Assembly (NCBI GenBank): GCA_963728195.1
Contig: CAVSIX010000014.1
Location: forward strand, 62,001-126,000
Length of the DNA: 64,000 nucleotides
Direction: 5' to 3'
Source of the DNA: Sva-07 sp963728195
GTDB lineage: Bacteria > Actinomycetota > Acidimicrobiia > Acidimicrobiales > Ilumatobacteraceae
Part shown: positions 24,839 to 33,875 of the stretch, piece after piece
How positions within the stretch are numbered: position 1 is the first letter of the stretch
Layout: each line of letters opens with the position of its first letter
Program-made: the position numbers and the translations under genes
Notes under the pieces: generated by a model
Told to the model about the DNA's origin: nothing
The model's database searches: none
The model's input: the letters and a program-made list of their open reading frames with translations, nothing else

Positions 24839-26041
24839 ATGATCAAGAGCAAGAAGCTGCTCGCCATCGGCGTCATCGCCGCGCTCGGCCTCGCAGCCTG
24901 CGGCAGCGACGACGACACCGGAAGCGCGTCGACCGATGCGCCCGAGGCGACCGACGCACCCGCAGGTACCGAAGCGCCCGAGGGCACCGAAGCACCGGCG
25001 GGCACCGAAGCGCCTGCTGGCACCGATGCACCGGCGACCGGCGACGGCGCCACCGTCGGCGTGGTCTACGACATCACCGGCCGTGGCGACCGTTCGTTCA
25101 ACGACGCAGCCGGTGCCGGTCTCGACCAGGCGAAGGAAGAGCTCGGCGTCACCGGCCTCGAGTCGACCCCGACAGGTGACGGCGACCGCGCCGAGCGCGT
25201 GCAGGGACTCGTCGACGAAGGCGCAGGCCTCGTCATCGGCGTGGGCTTCCTGTTCGGCGACGCGATCACCGGTGTCGGCGAAGCCAACCCCGACACGAGC
25301 TTCGCGATCATCGACTCGGTCGTCGACCTGCCGAACGTCGCCTCGCTGGTGTTCGCCGAGAACGAGGGCTCGTTCCTCGTCGGTGCCGCGGCAGCGCTCA
25401 AGAGCCAGACCGGCACGATCGGCTTCATCGGTGGCGTCGAGAACGACCTCATCCAGAAGTTCGAGGCCGGTTACGTCGCAGGCGCCCAGGCCGTCAACCC
25501 CGACATCGAGGTGTTGACCAACTACATCACCCAGCCGCCGGACTTCGGTGGCTTCAACGACCCCGCCCGCGCGAAGGAGATCGCTGCCGCGCAGTACGAA
25601 GCCGGTGCGGACGTCATCTACTCGGCCGCCGGCGGCTCTGGCCTCGGTGCCTTCGAGGCCGCTGCCGAAGCCGGTGCACCCGGTGAAGTGTGGGCGATCG
25701 GCGTCGACTCCGACCAGTACGAACTGGTGTCGCCGGAGCTGCAGCCGTACATCCTCACCTCGATGCTGAAGAAGGTCGACGTCGCCACGTTCGAGACGAT
25801 CAAGGCGTTCGACGACGGCTCGTTCGCCAGTGGCGTCCAGGTCTTCGACGTGGCGTCCGGCGGCATCGGCTACTCGACCTCGGGTGGCTTCATCGACGAC
25901 ATCACCGACCAGCTCGACGAGTACGCGGCGCAGATCGCGTCCGGTGAGATCGAGGTGCCCGACGGCTCCCTGAGCCGGCTCTCCACCGCGATGAATCATC
26001 GCGGTGAACCTTCGACGGTGCATCAGCCGATGCGCCGCTGA
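24839..26041 (+). CDS. BMP/PnrA-family substrate-binding lipoprotein of a nucleoside ABC importer
   Basis: The 400-residue lipoprotein has a signal ending in LAAC (Cys21), a 35-residue linker of repeated GTEAP/TDAP units, then a BMP domain: VGVVYDITGRGDRSFNDAA, GVGFLFGDAITGVG, IGFIGGVENDLIQKFEAGY, VIYSAAGGSGLGAFEAA and WAIGVDSDQYEL. PnrA-type proteins bind purine or general nucleosides. The D-x-G-D-x-S-F-N-D motif marks the family. A GAAGGGGAG ribosome binding site precedes the ATG. The C-terminal 20 residues after DGSLSRLS look like an added tail. A strong hairpin follows the stop, likely raising its level above the transporter subunits. Confidence 0.92.
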   Translation: MIKSKKLLAIGVIAALGLAACGSDDDTGSASTDAPEATDAPAGTEAPEGTEAPAGTEAPAGTDAPATGDGATVGVVYDITGRGDRSFNDAAGAGLDQAKEELGVTGLESTPTGDGDRAERVQGLVDEGAGLVIGVGFLFGDAITGVGEANPDTSFAIIDSVVDLPNVASLVFAENEGSFLVGAAAALKSQTGTIGFIGGVENDLIQKFEAGYVAGAQAVNPDIEVLTNYITQPPDFGGFNDPARAKEIAAAQYEAGADVIYSAAGGSGLGAFEAAAEAGAPGEVWAIGVDSDQYELVSPELQPYILTSMLKKVDVATFETIKAFDDGSFASGVQVFDVASGGIGYSTSGGFIDDITDQLDEYAAQIASGEIEVPDGSLSRLSTAMNHRGEPSTVHQPMRR

Positions 26042-26050
26042 ACGACCCAG

Positions 26051-26086
26051 ACGATGCCCGTTCGGTCCCGACCGGACGGGCATCGT
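26051..26086 (+). terminator. Hairpin between binding protein and ATPase genes
   Basis: ACGATGCCCG pairs with CGGGCATCGT, with a further inner CGGTC/GACCG stem. There is no U-tract, as is common in high-GC actinobacteria. It probably acts as a partial terminator or as an RNA-stabilising 3' end, so that the binding protein is made in excess. Confidence 0.7.
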
Positions 26087-26177
26087 CGCGTCCGGCACCG
26101 CGTGCGATGCCGGGACCAAGGACTCCAATCGCGCAGCTCTTCCTCGCACCGGCGCGCGATCGACTAGAAAACACGTG

Positions 26178-27740
26178 ATGAGTGACACCGGTGGGGTCTC
26201 GATCGACACGGCGAATGCCCCGATCGCCATTCAGCTCACCGACATCGTGAAGCGGTTCCCGGGCGTCATCGCCAACGACGGTGTCAACCTGACCGTGCGC
26301 CAGGGATCGGTGCACGCCATCGTCGGCGAGAACGGGGCCGGCAAGTCGACGTTGATGAAGACGCTCTACGGCGCCCACCAGCCCAACGAGGGAACGATCA
26401 CGGTCAAGGGTGAGCAGCGGGTGTTCTCCTCGCCGAAGGATGCGATCGCCGACGGCATCGGCATGGTGTTCCAGGCGTTCATGCTCGCCGCGAACCTGAC
26501 GGTGTGGGAGAACATCGTGCTCGGCCAGGAGCCGGGCACCAAGGTGTCCCTCGATGCGAAGCAAGCCCGCACCCGCATCCGCGATCTCGGCGACCGCTAC
26601 GGGCTGCAGGTCGATCCCGATGCACTGATCTCCGACCTCGGCGTCGGCGACAAGCAACGAGTCGAGATCCTCAAGGTCCTCTACCGGGGCGCCGAGATCC
26701 TGATCCTCGACGAACCGACCGCCGTGCTCGTGCCCCAGGAGGTCGATGCGCTGTTCGCGTCGCTGCGCGAGCTGACCACCCAGGGCGCCACGATCATCTT
26801 CATCTCCCACAAGCTCGACGAGGTCCTCAAGCACGCCGATGCGATCACGGTGATCCGTCAGGGCAAGACCGTCGGTGAGATCCACGACCCGACGCAGGTC
26901 ACCTCGCGCGATCTCGCCGAGATGATGGTCGGCAGCGAACTCCCGACTCCGGAAACGCGCGACAGCACGGTCACCACCGAACCGGTGCTCGAGCTCCGCG
27001 ACGTCAGCGTCAGCGCCGGCGACGACGGCGGGCGCGACCTCGTGCACAACGTCAGCTTCACCGTGCACCGCGGCGAGATCGTCGGCATCGCCGGCGTCGA
27101 GGGCAACGGCCAGAGCGAGCTGGTGCGCTCGCTGGTGGGCCTCCTGCCGTCGACCGGCACCGTCGTCGTCGACGGCGAGGACGTCACTCGACTCTCCACC
27201 CGCGAGCGCCGCAACGCCGGTGTCGGCTACATCTCCGAGGACCGCCAGAAGGACGGCCTCGTCCTCGGTTTCACGCTGTGGGAGAACGCCGCGCTCGGCC
27301 ATCACCATCGACCGCCGTTCGCGAAGGGACCGTGGCTCGACCTCGCCGGCACCAAGCAACGCACCGAGGTGATCGTCGACGAATTCGACGTCCGGACGCC
27401 GAGCATCAACGTCCCGGCGTTCACGTTGTCGGGAGGTAATCAGCAGAAGCTGGTCGTCGGACGCGAGATGACCGCCGAACCCAAGGTGCTCGTCGCGGCG
27501 CATCCCACCCGCGGCGTCGACGTCGGCGCCCAGTCGGTGATCTGGGACATCCTTCGTGACGCCCGGGCTGCCGGGCTCGGCACCGTGCTGGTGTCGGCCG
27601 ATCTCGAGGAGTTGATCGGGTTGTCGGACCGGCTGTTGGTGATGTTGCGCGGCGAGATCGTCGCCGAGGTCGACCCGGCCACGGTGACCCCGGCCGAGTT
27701 GGGGTCGTACATGACCGGCGCCAAGACGGGAGTGCACTGA
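26178..27740 (+). CDS. Nucleoside ABC transporter ATP-binding protein with two ATPase domains
   Basis: The 520-residue protein has two nucleotide-binding domains. The first carries Walker A GENGAGKST, signature LGVGDKQRVEILK and Walker B ILILDEPTAV. The second carries a degenerate Walker A GVEGNGQSEL, signature LSGGNQQKLV and AAHPTRGVDVGA. This matches the RbsA/YufO/NupB class that powers sugar or nucleoside import. The degenerate second site is normal for the class. ATG 26178 is preferred; a GTG precedes it directly. The gene ends in a TGATG overlap with the first permease gene. Confidence 0.92.
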   Translation: MSDTGGVSIDTANAPIAIQLTDIVKRFPGVIANDGVNLTVRQGSVHAIVGENGAGKSTLMKTLYGAHQPNEGTITVKGEQRVFSSPKDAIADGIGMVFQAFMLAANLTVWENIVLGQEPGTKVSLDAKQARTRIRDLGDRYGLQVDPDALISDLGVGDKQRVEILKVLYRGAEILILDEPTAVLVPQEVDALFASLRELTTQGATIIFISHKLDEVLKHADAITVIRQGKTVGEIHDPTQVTSRDLAEMMVGSELPTPETRDSTVTTEPVLELRDVSVSAGDDGGRDLVHNVSFTVHRGEIVGIAGVEGNGQSELVRSLVGLLPSTGTVVVDGEDVTRLSTRERRNAGVGYISEDRQKDGLVLGFTLWENAALGHHHRPPFAKGPWLDLAGTKQRTEVIVDEFDVRTPSINVPAFTLSGGNQQKLVVGREMTAEPKVLVAAHPTRGVDVGAQSVIWDILRDARAAGLGTVLVSADLEELIGLSDRLLVMLRGEIVAEVDPATVTPAELGSYMTGAKTGVH

Positions 27741-28885
27741 TGTTCGAGCGGATCTGGCGGGCGTCGCTCGCCCCGTTGGCCGCGGCCGCAGCCGCCATCC
27801 TGATCTCGTCGATCGCCCTCTTGATCTCGGGCAACAACCCCATCGACGCGTTCGTCGAGATGTGGAAGACGATCGACTCGACGGCCGCCGTCGTCGACAT
27901 CATCAACACATCGGTGCCCTTGTACATCTCCGGTGTCGCCGTCGCCATCGGCTTCAAGATGAACCTGTTCAACATCGGCTCGAACGGCCAGTACATCCTC
28001 GCCGTGCTGATCGCCGGGTGGGCCGGCGCCGAGGTGAGCCTCCCGCCGGTGTTGCACGTCCTGTTCGTGTTCGTCGTCGCAATGGTGGTCGGCGGCTCGT
28101 GGGCGCTGATCGCCGCCATCCTCAACGTCACCCGCAATGTGAACGTCGTGATCTCGACGATCATGCTGAACTACATCGCGATCGGCCTCAGTGCCTTCCT
28201 GCTCCAGGAGTACTTCCGCGACTCCGAGAACGGCGGCCTCGTCGCCCAGACCAAGGTGATGCCCGAGTCGGCCCGACTTCCGACACTCGACCCGATCTTC
28301 GAGTTCTTCGGGTTCGACTTCGGCGAGCGCGTCGACCTCCTCGGCTTCCTCCCCATCGCGATCCTGCTCGGGGTCGTCTACTACATCTTGTTGAACCGCA
28401 GCTTGTTCGGCTACGAGCTGAAGCTGTCCGGCATGAACGCCGACGCCGCGCAGTCCGCCGGCGTCAACCCCAAGCGCATGGTGCTGATCACGCTGTTCAT
28501 GTCCGGCGCCGTCGCCGGCATGATCGGCCTGCCGTTCCTCCTGGCCGACCCCAACTTCCTCAAGTACGGCGATGCCTTCCCGGTCACGCTCGGCTTCACC
28601 GGACTCGGCCTCGCACTCTTGGGTCGCAACAGCCCGATCGGCGTCGCCGCGGCAGCGATCGTGTGGGCCACGATCGAGGTCGCCACCCGCCGTCTCGGAT
28701 CGCTGGGCATCCCACCGGAGATCGGCAAGATCCTGCAGGGATCGTTCCTCCTCGCCGCAGTGATCGCCTACGAGGTCGTGCGGCGACGTAACGACGCCGC
28801 CGCCGCAGAGGCAGCGGCCGCCGCCACCAGAGAGGACCGGTCTCCGCCGGCGTCCGAGGTCACACCGATCGGAGCGACGTCATGA
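27740..28885 (+). CDS. Nucleoside ABC transporter permease 1
   Basis: The 381-residue protein has about nine membrane helices and belongs to the BPD_transp_2 family. It shows NTSVPLYISGVAVAIGFKMN, the FNIGSNGQY motif and the cytoplasmic coupling loop with MNADAAQSAGVNPKRM. The C-terminal 35 residues are Ala-rich and soluble. Together with the second permease it forms the channel for nucleosides delivered by the BMP lipoprotein. Its start overlaps the ATPase stop and its end overlaps the next start (ATGA), so three genes are translationally coupled. Confidence 0.9.
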   Translation: MFERIWRASLAPLAAAAAAILISSIALLISGNNPIDAFVEMWKTIDSTAAVVDIINTSVPLYISGVAVAIGFKMNLFNIGSNGQYILAVLIAGWAGAEVSLPPVLHVLFVFVVAMVVGGSWALIAAILNVTRNVNVVISTIMLNYIAIGLSAFLLQEYFRDSENGGLVAQTKVMPESARLPTLDPIFEFFGFDFGERVDLLGFLPIAILLGVVYYILLNRSLFGYELKLSGMNADAAQSAGVNPKRMVLITLFMSGAVAGMIGLPFLLADPNFLKYGDAFPVTLGFTGLGLALLGRNSPIGVAAAAIVWATIEVATRRLGSLGIPPEIGKILQGSFLLAAVIAYEVVRRRNDAAAAEAAAAATREDRSPPASEVTPIGATS

Positions 28886-30171
28886 GCTTCACCATCGACG
28901 CCGAGACGGTGACGTCCGGGCGGCCACCGCTGCTGGCGTCGACGCGCTGGCGCATGGTTGCACTGGTGATGGTCGGCGTCGCCGTGATGTCGACCGCCCG
29001 CATCATCTCCGACAACGGCGACCTCACGTCCAGCGGAACGTTCGGTGTCGCATTGCGGACCGCAGCGCCGATCGCGCTCGCCGGCCTGTCCGGACTGATC
29101 GCCGAACGCAGCGGCACGATCAACATCGGCCTCGACGGGATGATGGTGATGGGCACGATCTTCGCCGGCTGGTGGGGATGGCAGTACGGGCCGTGGATGG
29201 CGCTGCTCGGCGGCATCTTCGGCGGCATGCTGTTCGGTCTCCTGATGAGCGTGGCGACCACCACGTTCGGCGTCAACCACATCGTCGCCGGCGTGGCGAT
29301 CAACCTGATCGCACCGGGCATCGCCCGGTTCATGGCGAGCGAACTGTTCGTCGGAGTGCAGGGCGGGTCGGTCACGTCGTCGCCGGGCAACTCGGGGAGC
29401 ATGGGATCGTTCACCATGCCGTTCCTGTCGGGAGGTGATCTCTTCGGCTGGCAGACACCGGACATCCTCGGCTGGTTCGAGGACACCGGGTGGTTCTTCC
29501 TCGCCGACGCCGCCGGATTCATGAAGGGCATGACGACGTCGGTCACCTACGACGTGTTGCTCACCATCGGGCTGTTCTTCGCCATGGCCTACTTCTTGTG
29601 GCACACACCGCTCGGCCTGCGGCTGCGCTTCAGCGGTGAGCGCCCGTCGGCAGCGGATTCCCTCGGTGTGTCGGTGCACAAGATGCGCTACATCGGCATG
29701 GCGATCTCGGGCGGGCTCGCCGGCATGGGTGGCGCCGTGCTCGTGCTCTTCGCCAACCGGTACCAGGAGAACCAGGTGGCCGGCCGCGGCTTCCTCGGCC
29801 TCGCCACGATGATCTTCGGCAACTGGATGCCCGCCGGCACGGCTGCAGGAGCTGGTCTGTTCGGCTACGCCCAGGGCATCACGCTGCGCACCAATCCCTC
29901 CGACCTCGTCAATGCGCTCTTCCTGGCCGCGGCGATCGGACTCGTGCTGATCGCCGTGTACATGGGGTGGCGACAGTCGCTCGCCGGCACCGGAACCGTG
30001 CTGGCGTTCGCCGTCGTCACCTTCTGGGCCTACTTCGCGGTCAAGGAGCCCAACAATCAGCTCGTCTTCGTGACGCCGTACGTCGTCACGCTGATCGCCG
30101 TGTCGGTCGGCGCCCAACGGTTGAGACCGCCCGCCGAGGAAGGCATCCCGTGGTTCAAGGGAATGCAGTAG
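28882..30171 (+). CDS. Nucleoside ABC transporter permease 2
   Basis: This 429-residue membrane protein is the second BPD_transp_2 permease. The diagnostic segment is RTAAPIALAGLSGLIAERSG followed by TINIGLDGMMVMG, and the coupling loop reads RPSAADSLGVSVHKMRYIG. About ten helices are present; the loop between helices is enlarged (residues 155-205, Gly/Ser-rich) and two extra C-terminal helices reach to residue 415. It completes the importer. The adenosine deaminase gene begins 16 bases downstream, linking uptake to deamination. Confidence 0.9.
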   Translation: MSFTIDAETVTSGRPPLLASTRWRMVALVMVGVAVMSTARIISDNGDLTSSGTFGVALRTAAPIALAGLSGLIAERSGTINIGLDGMMVMGTIFAGWWGWQYGPWMALLGGIFGGMLFGLLMSVATTTFGVNHIVAGVAINLIAPGIARFMASELFVGVQGGSVTSSPGNSGSMGSFTMPFLSGGDLFGWQTPDILGWFEDTGWFFLADAAGFMKGMTTSVTYDVLLTIGLFFAMAYFLWHTPLGLRLRFSGERPSAADSLGVSVHKMRYIGMAISGGLAGMGGAVLVLFANRYQENQVAGRGFLGLATMIFGNWMPAGTAAGAGLFGYAQGITLRTNPSDLVNALFLAAAIGLVLIAVYMGWRQSLAGTGTVLAFAVVTFWAYFAVKEPNNQLVFVTPYVVTLIAVSVGAQRLRPPAEEGIPWFKGMQ

Positions 30172-30187
30172 GCGCGCGCCGCTGGTC

Positions 30188-31279
30188 ATGACGATCACGC
30201 TCGACGACGCGCGGCGTCTACCCAAGGTGCTCTTGCACGATCACCTCGACGGCGGGCTGCGGGTGGCGACGATCATGGAGCTGGCCGACTCGATCGGCTG
30301 GACCCTGCCGGCGACCGATGCCGACGAACTCCAAGCGTGGTTCACCCGCGGCGCCGAGACCGCCGACCTGTTGCAGTACCTCGCGACGTTCGAGCACACG
30401 CTCGCGGTGATGCAGAGCACCGACAACGTCGAGCGCATCGCCCACGAGGCCGTCGTCGACCTCGCTGCGGACGGCGTCGTCTACGCCGAGATCCGCTTCG
30501 CACCCGAGCTGCACCAACAGCAGGGACTCGCGCTCGAAGCGGTCGTCGATGCGGTGACGTCGGGATTCCGTCGCGGCGAGGGTTCCGTCGCCGAAGGTGG
30601 TCGACGGATCACGGTGAATGCGATCCTGTCCGCGATGCGCACCGGCGATCGGTCACTCGAGATCGCACGGCTCGTCGACCGGCTCCGAGCGTGGGACGAC
30701 AAGGTCGTCGCGTTCGACCTGGCGGGCGCCGAGACCGGGTTCCCGCCGTCGCTGCACGCCGAGGCGTTGGCGTTCGCTCGCTCCGCCCTGCTCGACATCA
30801 CCATCCACGCGAGCGAGCCACCCGATCTCGAGTTGATCTCCGACGCCCTGGTCCACGGCGCGCACCGGATCGGTCACGGCGTCCGCCTGCGCACCGACAC
30901 GAACCTCGTCGGTGCGCACGATGCCGCGAGCGTGCGGGCGACCGATCTCGCCTGCGGTCCACTCGCGCAGTACGTGCTCGACCACCAGATCCATCTGGAG
31001 ATGGCACCGACGTGCAACGTACAGATCGGAGCCGTGCCGAGTGTCGCCGAGCACCCGATCGGGCCGTTCCTGCGTGCCGGGTTCAACGTCGGCTACAACA
31101 CCGACAACCGGTTGATGAGCAACGTCACGCCGTCGAGCGAACTGCATGCCGTCGCCGTCGCCCACGACCTGACGACAGCCGAGATGGAGCGGCTCGCCAC
31201 GAACGCGATGATGTCGTCGTTCGCGCCGATGGACGTCCGCCGCCGCATCGTCGCCGAACAGATCGCCCCCGCCTACTGA
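30188..31279 (+). CDS. add: Adenosine deaminase (first copy)
   Basis: The 363-residue enzyme deaminates adenosine or deoxyadenosine to inosine or deoxyinosine. Zinc ligands are visible: HDHLDGGL (two His), HASEPPDL (His, with the proton-donating Glu) and NTDNRLMSN (Asp). The RIGHGVRL His is also present. The catalytic stretch reads HASE instead of the usual HAGE, and the segment from there to RIGHG differs from the second copy at 32786, so specificity may differ. A Gly/Arg insertion lies near residues 122-137. It follows the importer genes and is probably in their operon. Confidence 0.88.
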   Translation: MTITLDDARRLPKVLLHDHLDGGLRVATIMELADSIGWTLPATDADELQAWFTRGAETADLLQYLATFEHTLAVMQSTDNVERIAHEAVVDLAADGVVYAEIRFAPELHQQQGLALEAVVDAVTSGFRRGEGSVAEGGRRITVNAILSAMRTGDRSLEIARLVDRLRAWDDKVVAFDLAGAETGFPPSLHAEALAFARSALLDITIHASEPPDLELISDALVHGAHRIGHGVRLRTDTNLVGAHDAASVRATDLACGPLAQYVLDHQIHLEMAPTCNVQIGAVPSVAEHPIGPFLRAGFNVGYNTDNRLMSNVTPSSELHAVAVAHDLTTAEMERLATNAMMSSFAPMDVRRRIVAEQIAPAY

Positions 31280-31361
31280 CCGCCGGCGGCGACATCGTCG
31301 GCTGCACCCTGTACGTTGATCGGCACCGACGATCAGGCGAACCATCGGGGGTCAGCCGAAC

Positions 31362-32720
31362 GTGAAGCATCGACATCTCCTGCTGATCTGCCTCGCGGCC
31401 GCGACCGGCGTGGCGTCGTGCTCGTCGGCGAACGGCGAGCAGACCTCGGCGCCGTCGCCTCCACCATCACCGCCAGCGTCCACGACGGCGGTACCGACCA
31501 CCGCCGCTCCGACGACGGCTGCGTCGACGACGGCCCCGACGACGACGATCGACCCGGAGGAGGCGCGCACGATCGAGCAGGTCAACGAGTACGTCGCACA
31601 GGCGGCCGCCTTCGACCAGGCCGGCGCCGATGCCCAGTTCCCCCAGGGCCTGACGTTCGCTGCCGGCGGAGCGCCCGGCTACTCGCGCTACGTGTTCCGC
31701 GAGCATTCCGACGGAGTGGTTCCCACGCTCGTCGAGGGCCCGCTGCAAGCAACGGTGCGGTGCCAGGACGAGGCGCTCCCCTGCTCGTACCTCGAGCTGA
31801 AGGACCTGGCGTCGTCGGGAGCCCCGATTCCCGCCGAGCTGCAGATGACGACCGACGAGCTGTCGACGCTGGTCGCCCAACTCGACGAACTGAACGCGTT
31901 CGCCGAACTCCACCGCGACGTCGAGACCGCCTGTGCCGACGGCTTCGTCAGCGACCGGATCCAGACGGCCAACATGGGCTCGCACTTCTATCAACCCGCC
32001 TGGATCGGCGACGGCTTCTTCCCGTCGCGTCCCGAGATCCTGCTGTACGCGCTCGCCGACGGCACGATGCCGAACGGCCCGGTCGGACAGTGCGTCGACG
32101 GGCGCTGGGACGGGCCACCGATGAAGCTCGTCGGCACCTCGTTCATCATCCCGCCGTTGGTGATCGGCAACGACCACCCGCAGGCGTTCGCCGGGCCGCT
32201 CGACAACTGGCACATCCACTACAACCTGTGCCGCGGCAATGCGCAGGGCCGCGACACGTTCATCCCCAAGAGCGAGTGCGAGGCCGCCGGCGGCAACTTC
32301 TCCGCGGCGCTCGGCTGGATGATCCACGCCTGGGTCGACCCCGAACACGACAACCAGCTCGGCGTGTTCGCGATGTGGAACTCGTCGATCCAGCCGGTGA
32401 CGGATGCCGCCGGCGTGCTCGACTCCCGTGAGGTGCGCGGGTCGGACTTCCCCGAAGGCGCTGAGCAGTCACTGATCACCGACTTCCTCTACGGCGGTGA
32501 CCTGGAGGTGCGCGTCGGCCAGCCGCTGTTCTTCAACAACGTCGACTCGGTGCCGCACACGGTGACCGCCGGCACGCCCGCCGATCCTGACCTCGACGAG
32601 TTCGATTCCGGCCTGCTCACGCCGGGCAGCAACTTCGCGCTCAGCTTCGACCGTCCCGGCGTGTACTCGCTGTTCTGCACGCTGCACCCCGACATGGTGG
32701 CCGACGTCACCGTCGAGTGA
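31362..32720 (+). CDS. Lipoprotein with C-terminal cupredoxin (type 1 copper) domain
   Basis: The 452-residue lipoprotein has a signal ending in VASC (Cys20) and a Thr/Pro/Ser-rich linker to about residue 65. A large domain of unknown function (about 70-350) contains LDNWHIHYNLC and GWMIHAWVDP, clusters of His and Cys that look metal-binding. The last 95 residues resemble plastocyanin: VDSVPHTVTAG and YSLFCTLHPDM supply His, Cys, His and Met copper ligands. It should sit outside the membrane and carry electrons or copper. It is placed between two adenosine deaminase genes, with a GTG start and a leader of about 45 bases after a TACGTT box. No role in nucleoside use is evident. Confidence 0.75.
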   Translation: MKHRHLLLICLAAATGVASCSSANGEQTSAPSPPPSPPASTTAVPTTAAPTTAASTTAPTTTIDPEEARTIEQVNEYVAQAAAFDQAGADAQFPQGLTFAAGGAPGYSRYVFREHSDGVVPTLVEGPLQATVRCQDEALPCSYLELKDLASSGAPIPAELQMTTDELSTLVAQLDELNAFAELHRDVETACADGFVSDRIQTANMGSHFYQPAWIGDGFFPSRPEILLYALADGTMPNGPVGQCVDGRWDGPPMKLVGTSFIIPPLVIGNDHPQAFAGPLDNWHIHYNLCRGNAQGRDTFIPKSECEAAGGNFSAALGWMIHAWVDPEHDNQLGVFAMWNSSIQPVTDAAGVLDSREVRGSDFPEGAEQSLITDFLYGGDLEVRVGQPLFFNNVDSVPHTVTAGTPADPDLDEFDSGLLTPGSNFALSFDRPGVYSLFCTLHPDMVADVTVE

Positions 32721-32773
32721 CCACGGACCTCGGAGCCGGCTCGACGGCCGCTCGGCTCGCCGTCATGACTCGC

Positions 32774-32779
32774 TAGCGT
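32774..32779 (+). promoter_or_regulatory. Putative -10 box for the second adenosine deaminase
   Basis: TAGCGT ends 6 bases before ATG 32786, so the second add gene probably has its own leaderless promoter. Confidence 0.5.
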
Positions 32780-32785
32780 GTCGCC

Positions 32786-33874
32786 ATGTCTCTGGCCGAT
32801 GTGATCCAACGAGCGCCCAAGGCGCTGCTCCACGACCATCTCGACGGTGGCCTGCGGCCACGGACCGTCGTCGAACTCGCCCAGGAGTTCGGCTACGAGG
32901 ATCTGCCGACCACCGACGTCGACGAGCTCGCCACCTGGTTCAACCGCGGGGCCAAGCGCAACGACCTCGTGCTGTATCTCGAGACGTTCGCCCACACCGT
33001 CGGAGTGATGCAGGACCGTGACGCGATCGAACGGGTCGCCTACGAGTGCGCGCAGGACCTGGCTGCCGACGGCGTCGTGTACGCCGAGGTGCGCTTCGCG
33101 CCAGAGCTGAGCACCGAGAAGGGGCTGACGCTCGACGAGGTGATGGAAGCCGTGCTCGAGGGCTACCGGCGCGGCTCGGCCGACACCGACCTGACGATCT
33201 ATGCCATCGTGTCGGCGATGCGCACCGCCGCCCGGTCGCTCGAGATCGCCGAGTTGGCGGTGCGCTTCCGCGATGCCGGCGTCGTCGGCTTCGACATCGC
33301 CGGCGCCGAGGCGGGGTACCCGCCGTCGCGCCACCTCGACGCGTTCCAGTACGTCAACCGCGAGAACTTCCACTCGACGATCCATGCCGGTGAGGCGTTC
33401 GGACTTCCCTCGATCTGGGAAGCAGTGCAGTTCTGCGGCGCCGAGCGGCTCGGGCACGGCGTGCGCATCGTCGACGACATCGACCCGGGAGAGGGCCTCG
33501 GCACCGAGAAGCTCGGCCGCTTGGCGACCTACATCCGCGACCGGCGCATCCCGCTCGAGCTGTGCCCGACGTCGAACGTCAACACCGGCGTCGTCCCGTC
33601 GATCGCCGATCATCCGATCGGGATGTTGCGGCGGCTGCGGTTCCGCGTCACGGTCAACACCGACAACCGTTTGATGAGCAACACGTCGATGACCAAGGAG
33701 ATGCAGAAGCTCAGCGATGCCTTCGACTGGGGTCTCGACGATTTCGAGTGGCTGACCGTCAACGCGATGAAGTCGGCGTTTGCGCCGTTCCCCGAGCGCT
33801 TGAAGTTGATCAACGGCGTGATCAAGCCGCGCTATTCGATCCTGAAGAGCGAACTCTCGCTCGGGGTGGCCTGA
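32786..33874 (+). CDS. add: Adenosine deaminase (second copy)
   Basis: The 362-residue enzyme has the complete adenosine deaminase active site: HDHLDGGL, IHAGEAFGLPSIWEA with the catalytic Glu, ERLGHGVRI and NTDNRLMSN. The substrate-binding Gly-rich segment FDIAGAEAGYPP is also clear. It matches the common actinobacterial enzyme better than the first copy, so this is the likely housekeeping add. One base separates it from upp. In Mycobacterium tuberculosis add (Rv3313c), upp (Rv3309c) and pmmB (Rv3308) also lie close together, and the same trio is seen here. Confidence 0.92.
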   Translation: MSLADVIQRAPKALLHDHLDGGLRPRTVVELAQEFGYEDLPTTDVDELATWFNRGAKRNDLVLYLETFAHTVGVMQDRDAIERVAYECAQDLAADGVVYAEVRFAPELSTEKGLTLDEVMEAVLEGYRRGSADTDLTIYAIVSAMRTAARSLEIAELAVRFRDAGVVGFDIAGAEAGYPPSRHLDAFQYVNRENFHSTIHAGEAFGLPSIWEAVQFCGAERLGHGVRIVDDIDPGEGLGTEKLGRLATYIRDRRIPLELCPTSNVNTGVVPSIADHPIGMLRRLRFRVTVNTDNRLMSNTSMTKEMQKLSDAFDWGLDDFEWLTVNAMKSAFAPFPERLKLINGVIKPRYSILKSELSLGVA

Positions 33875-33875
33875 G

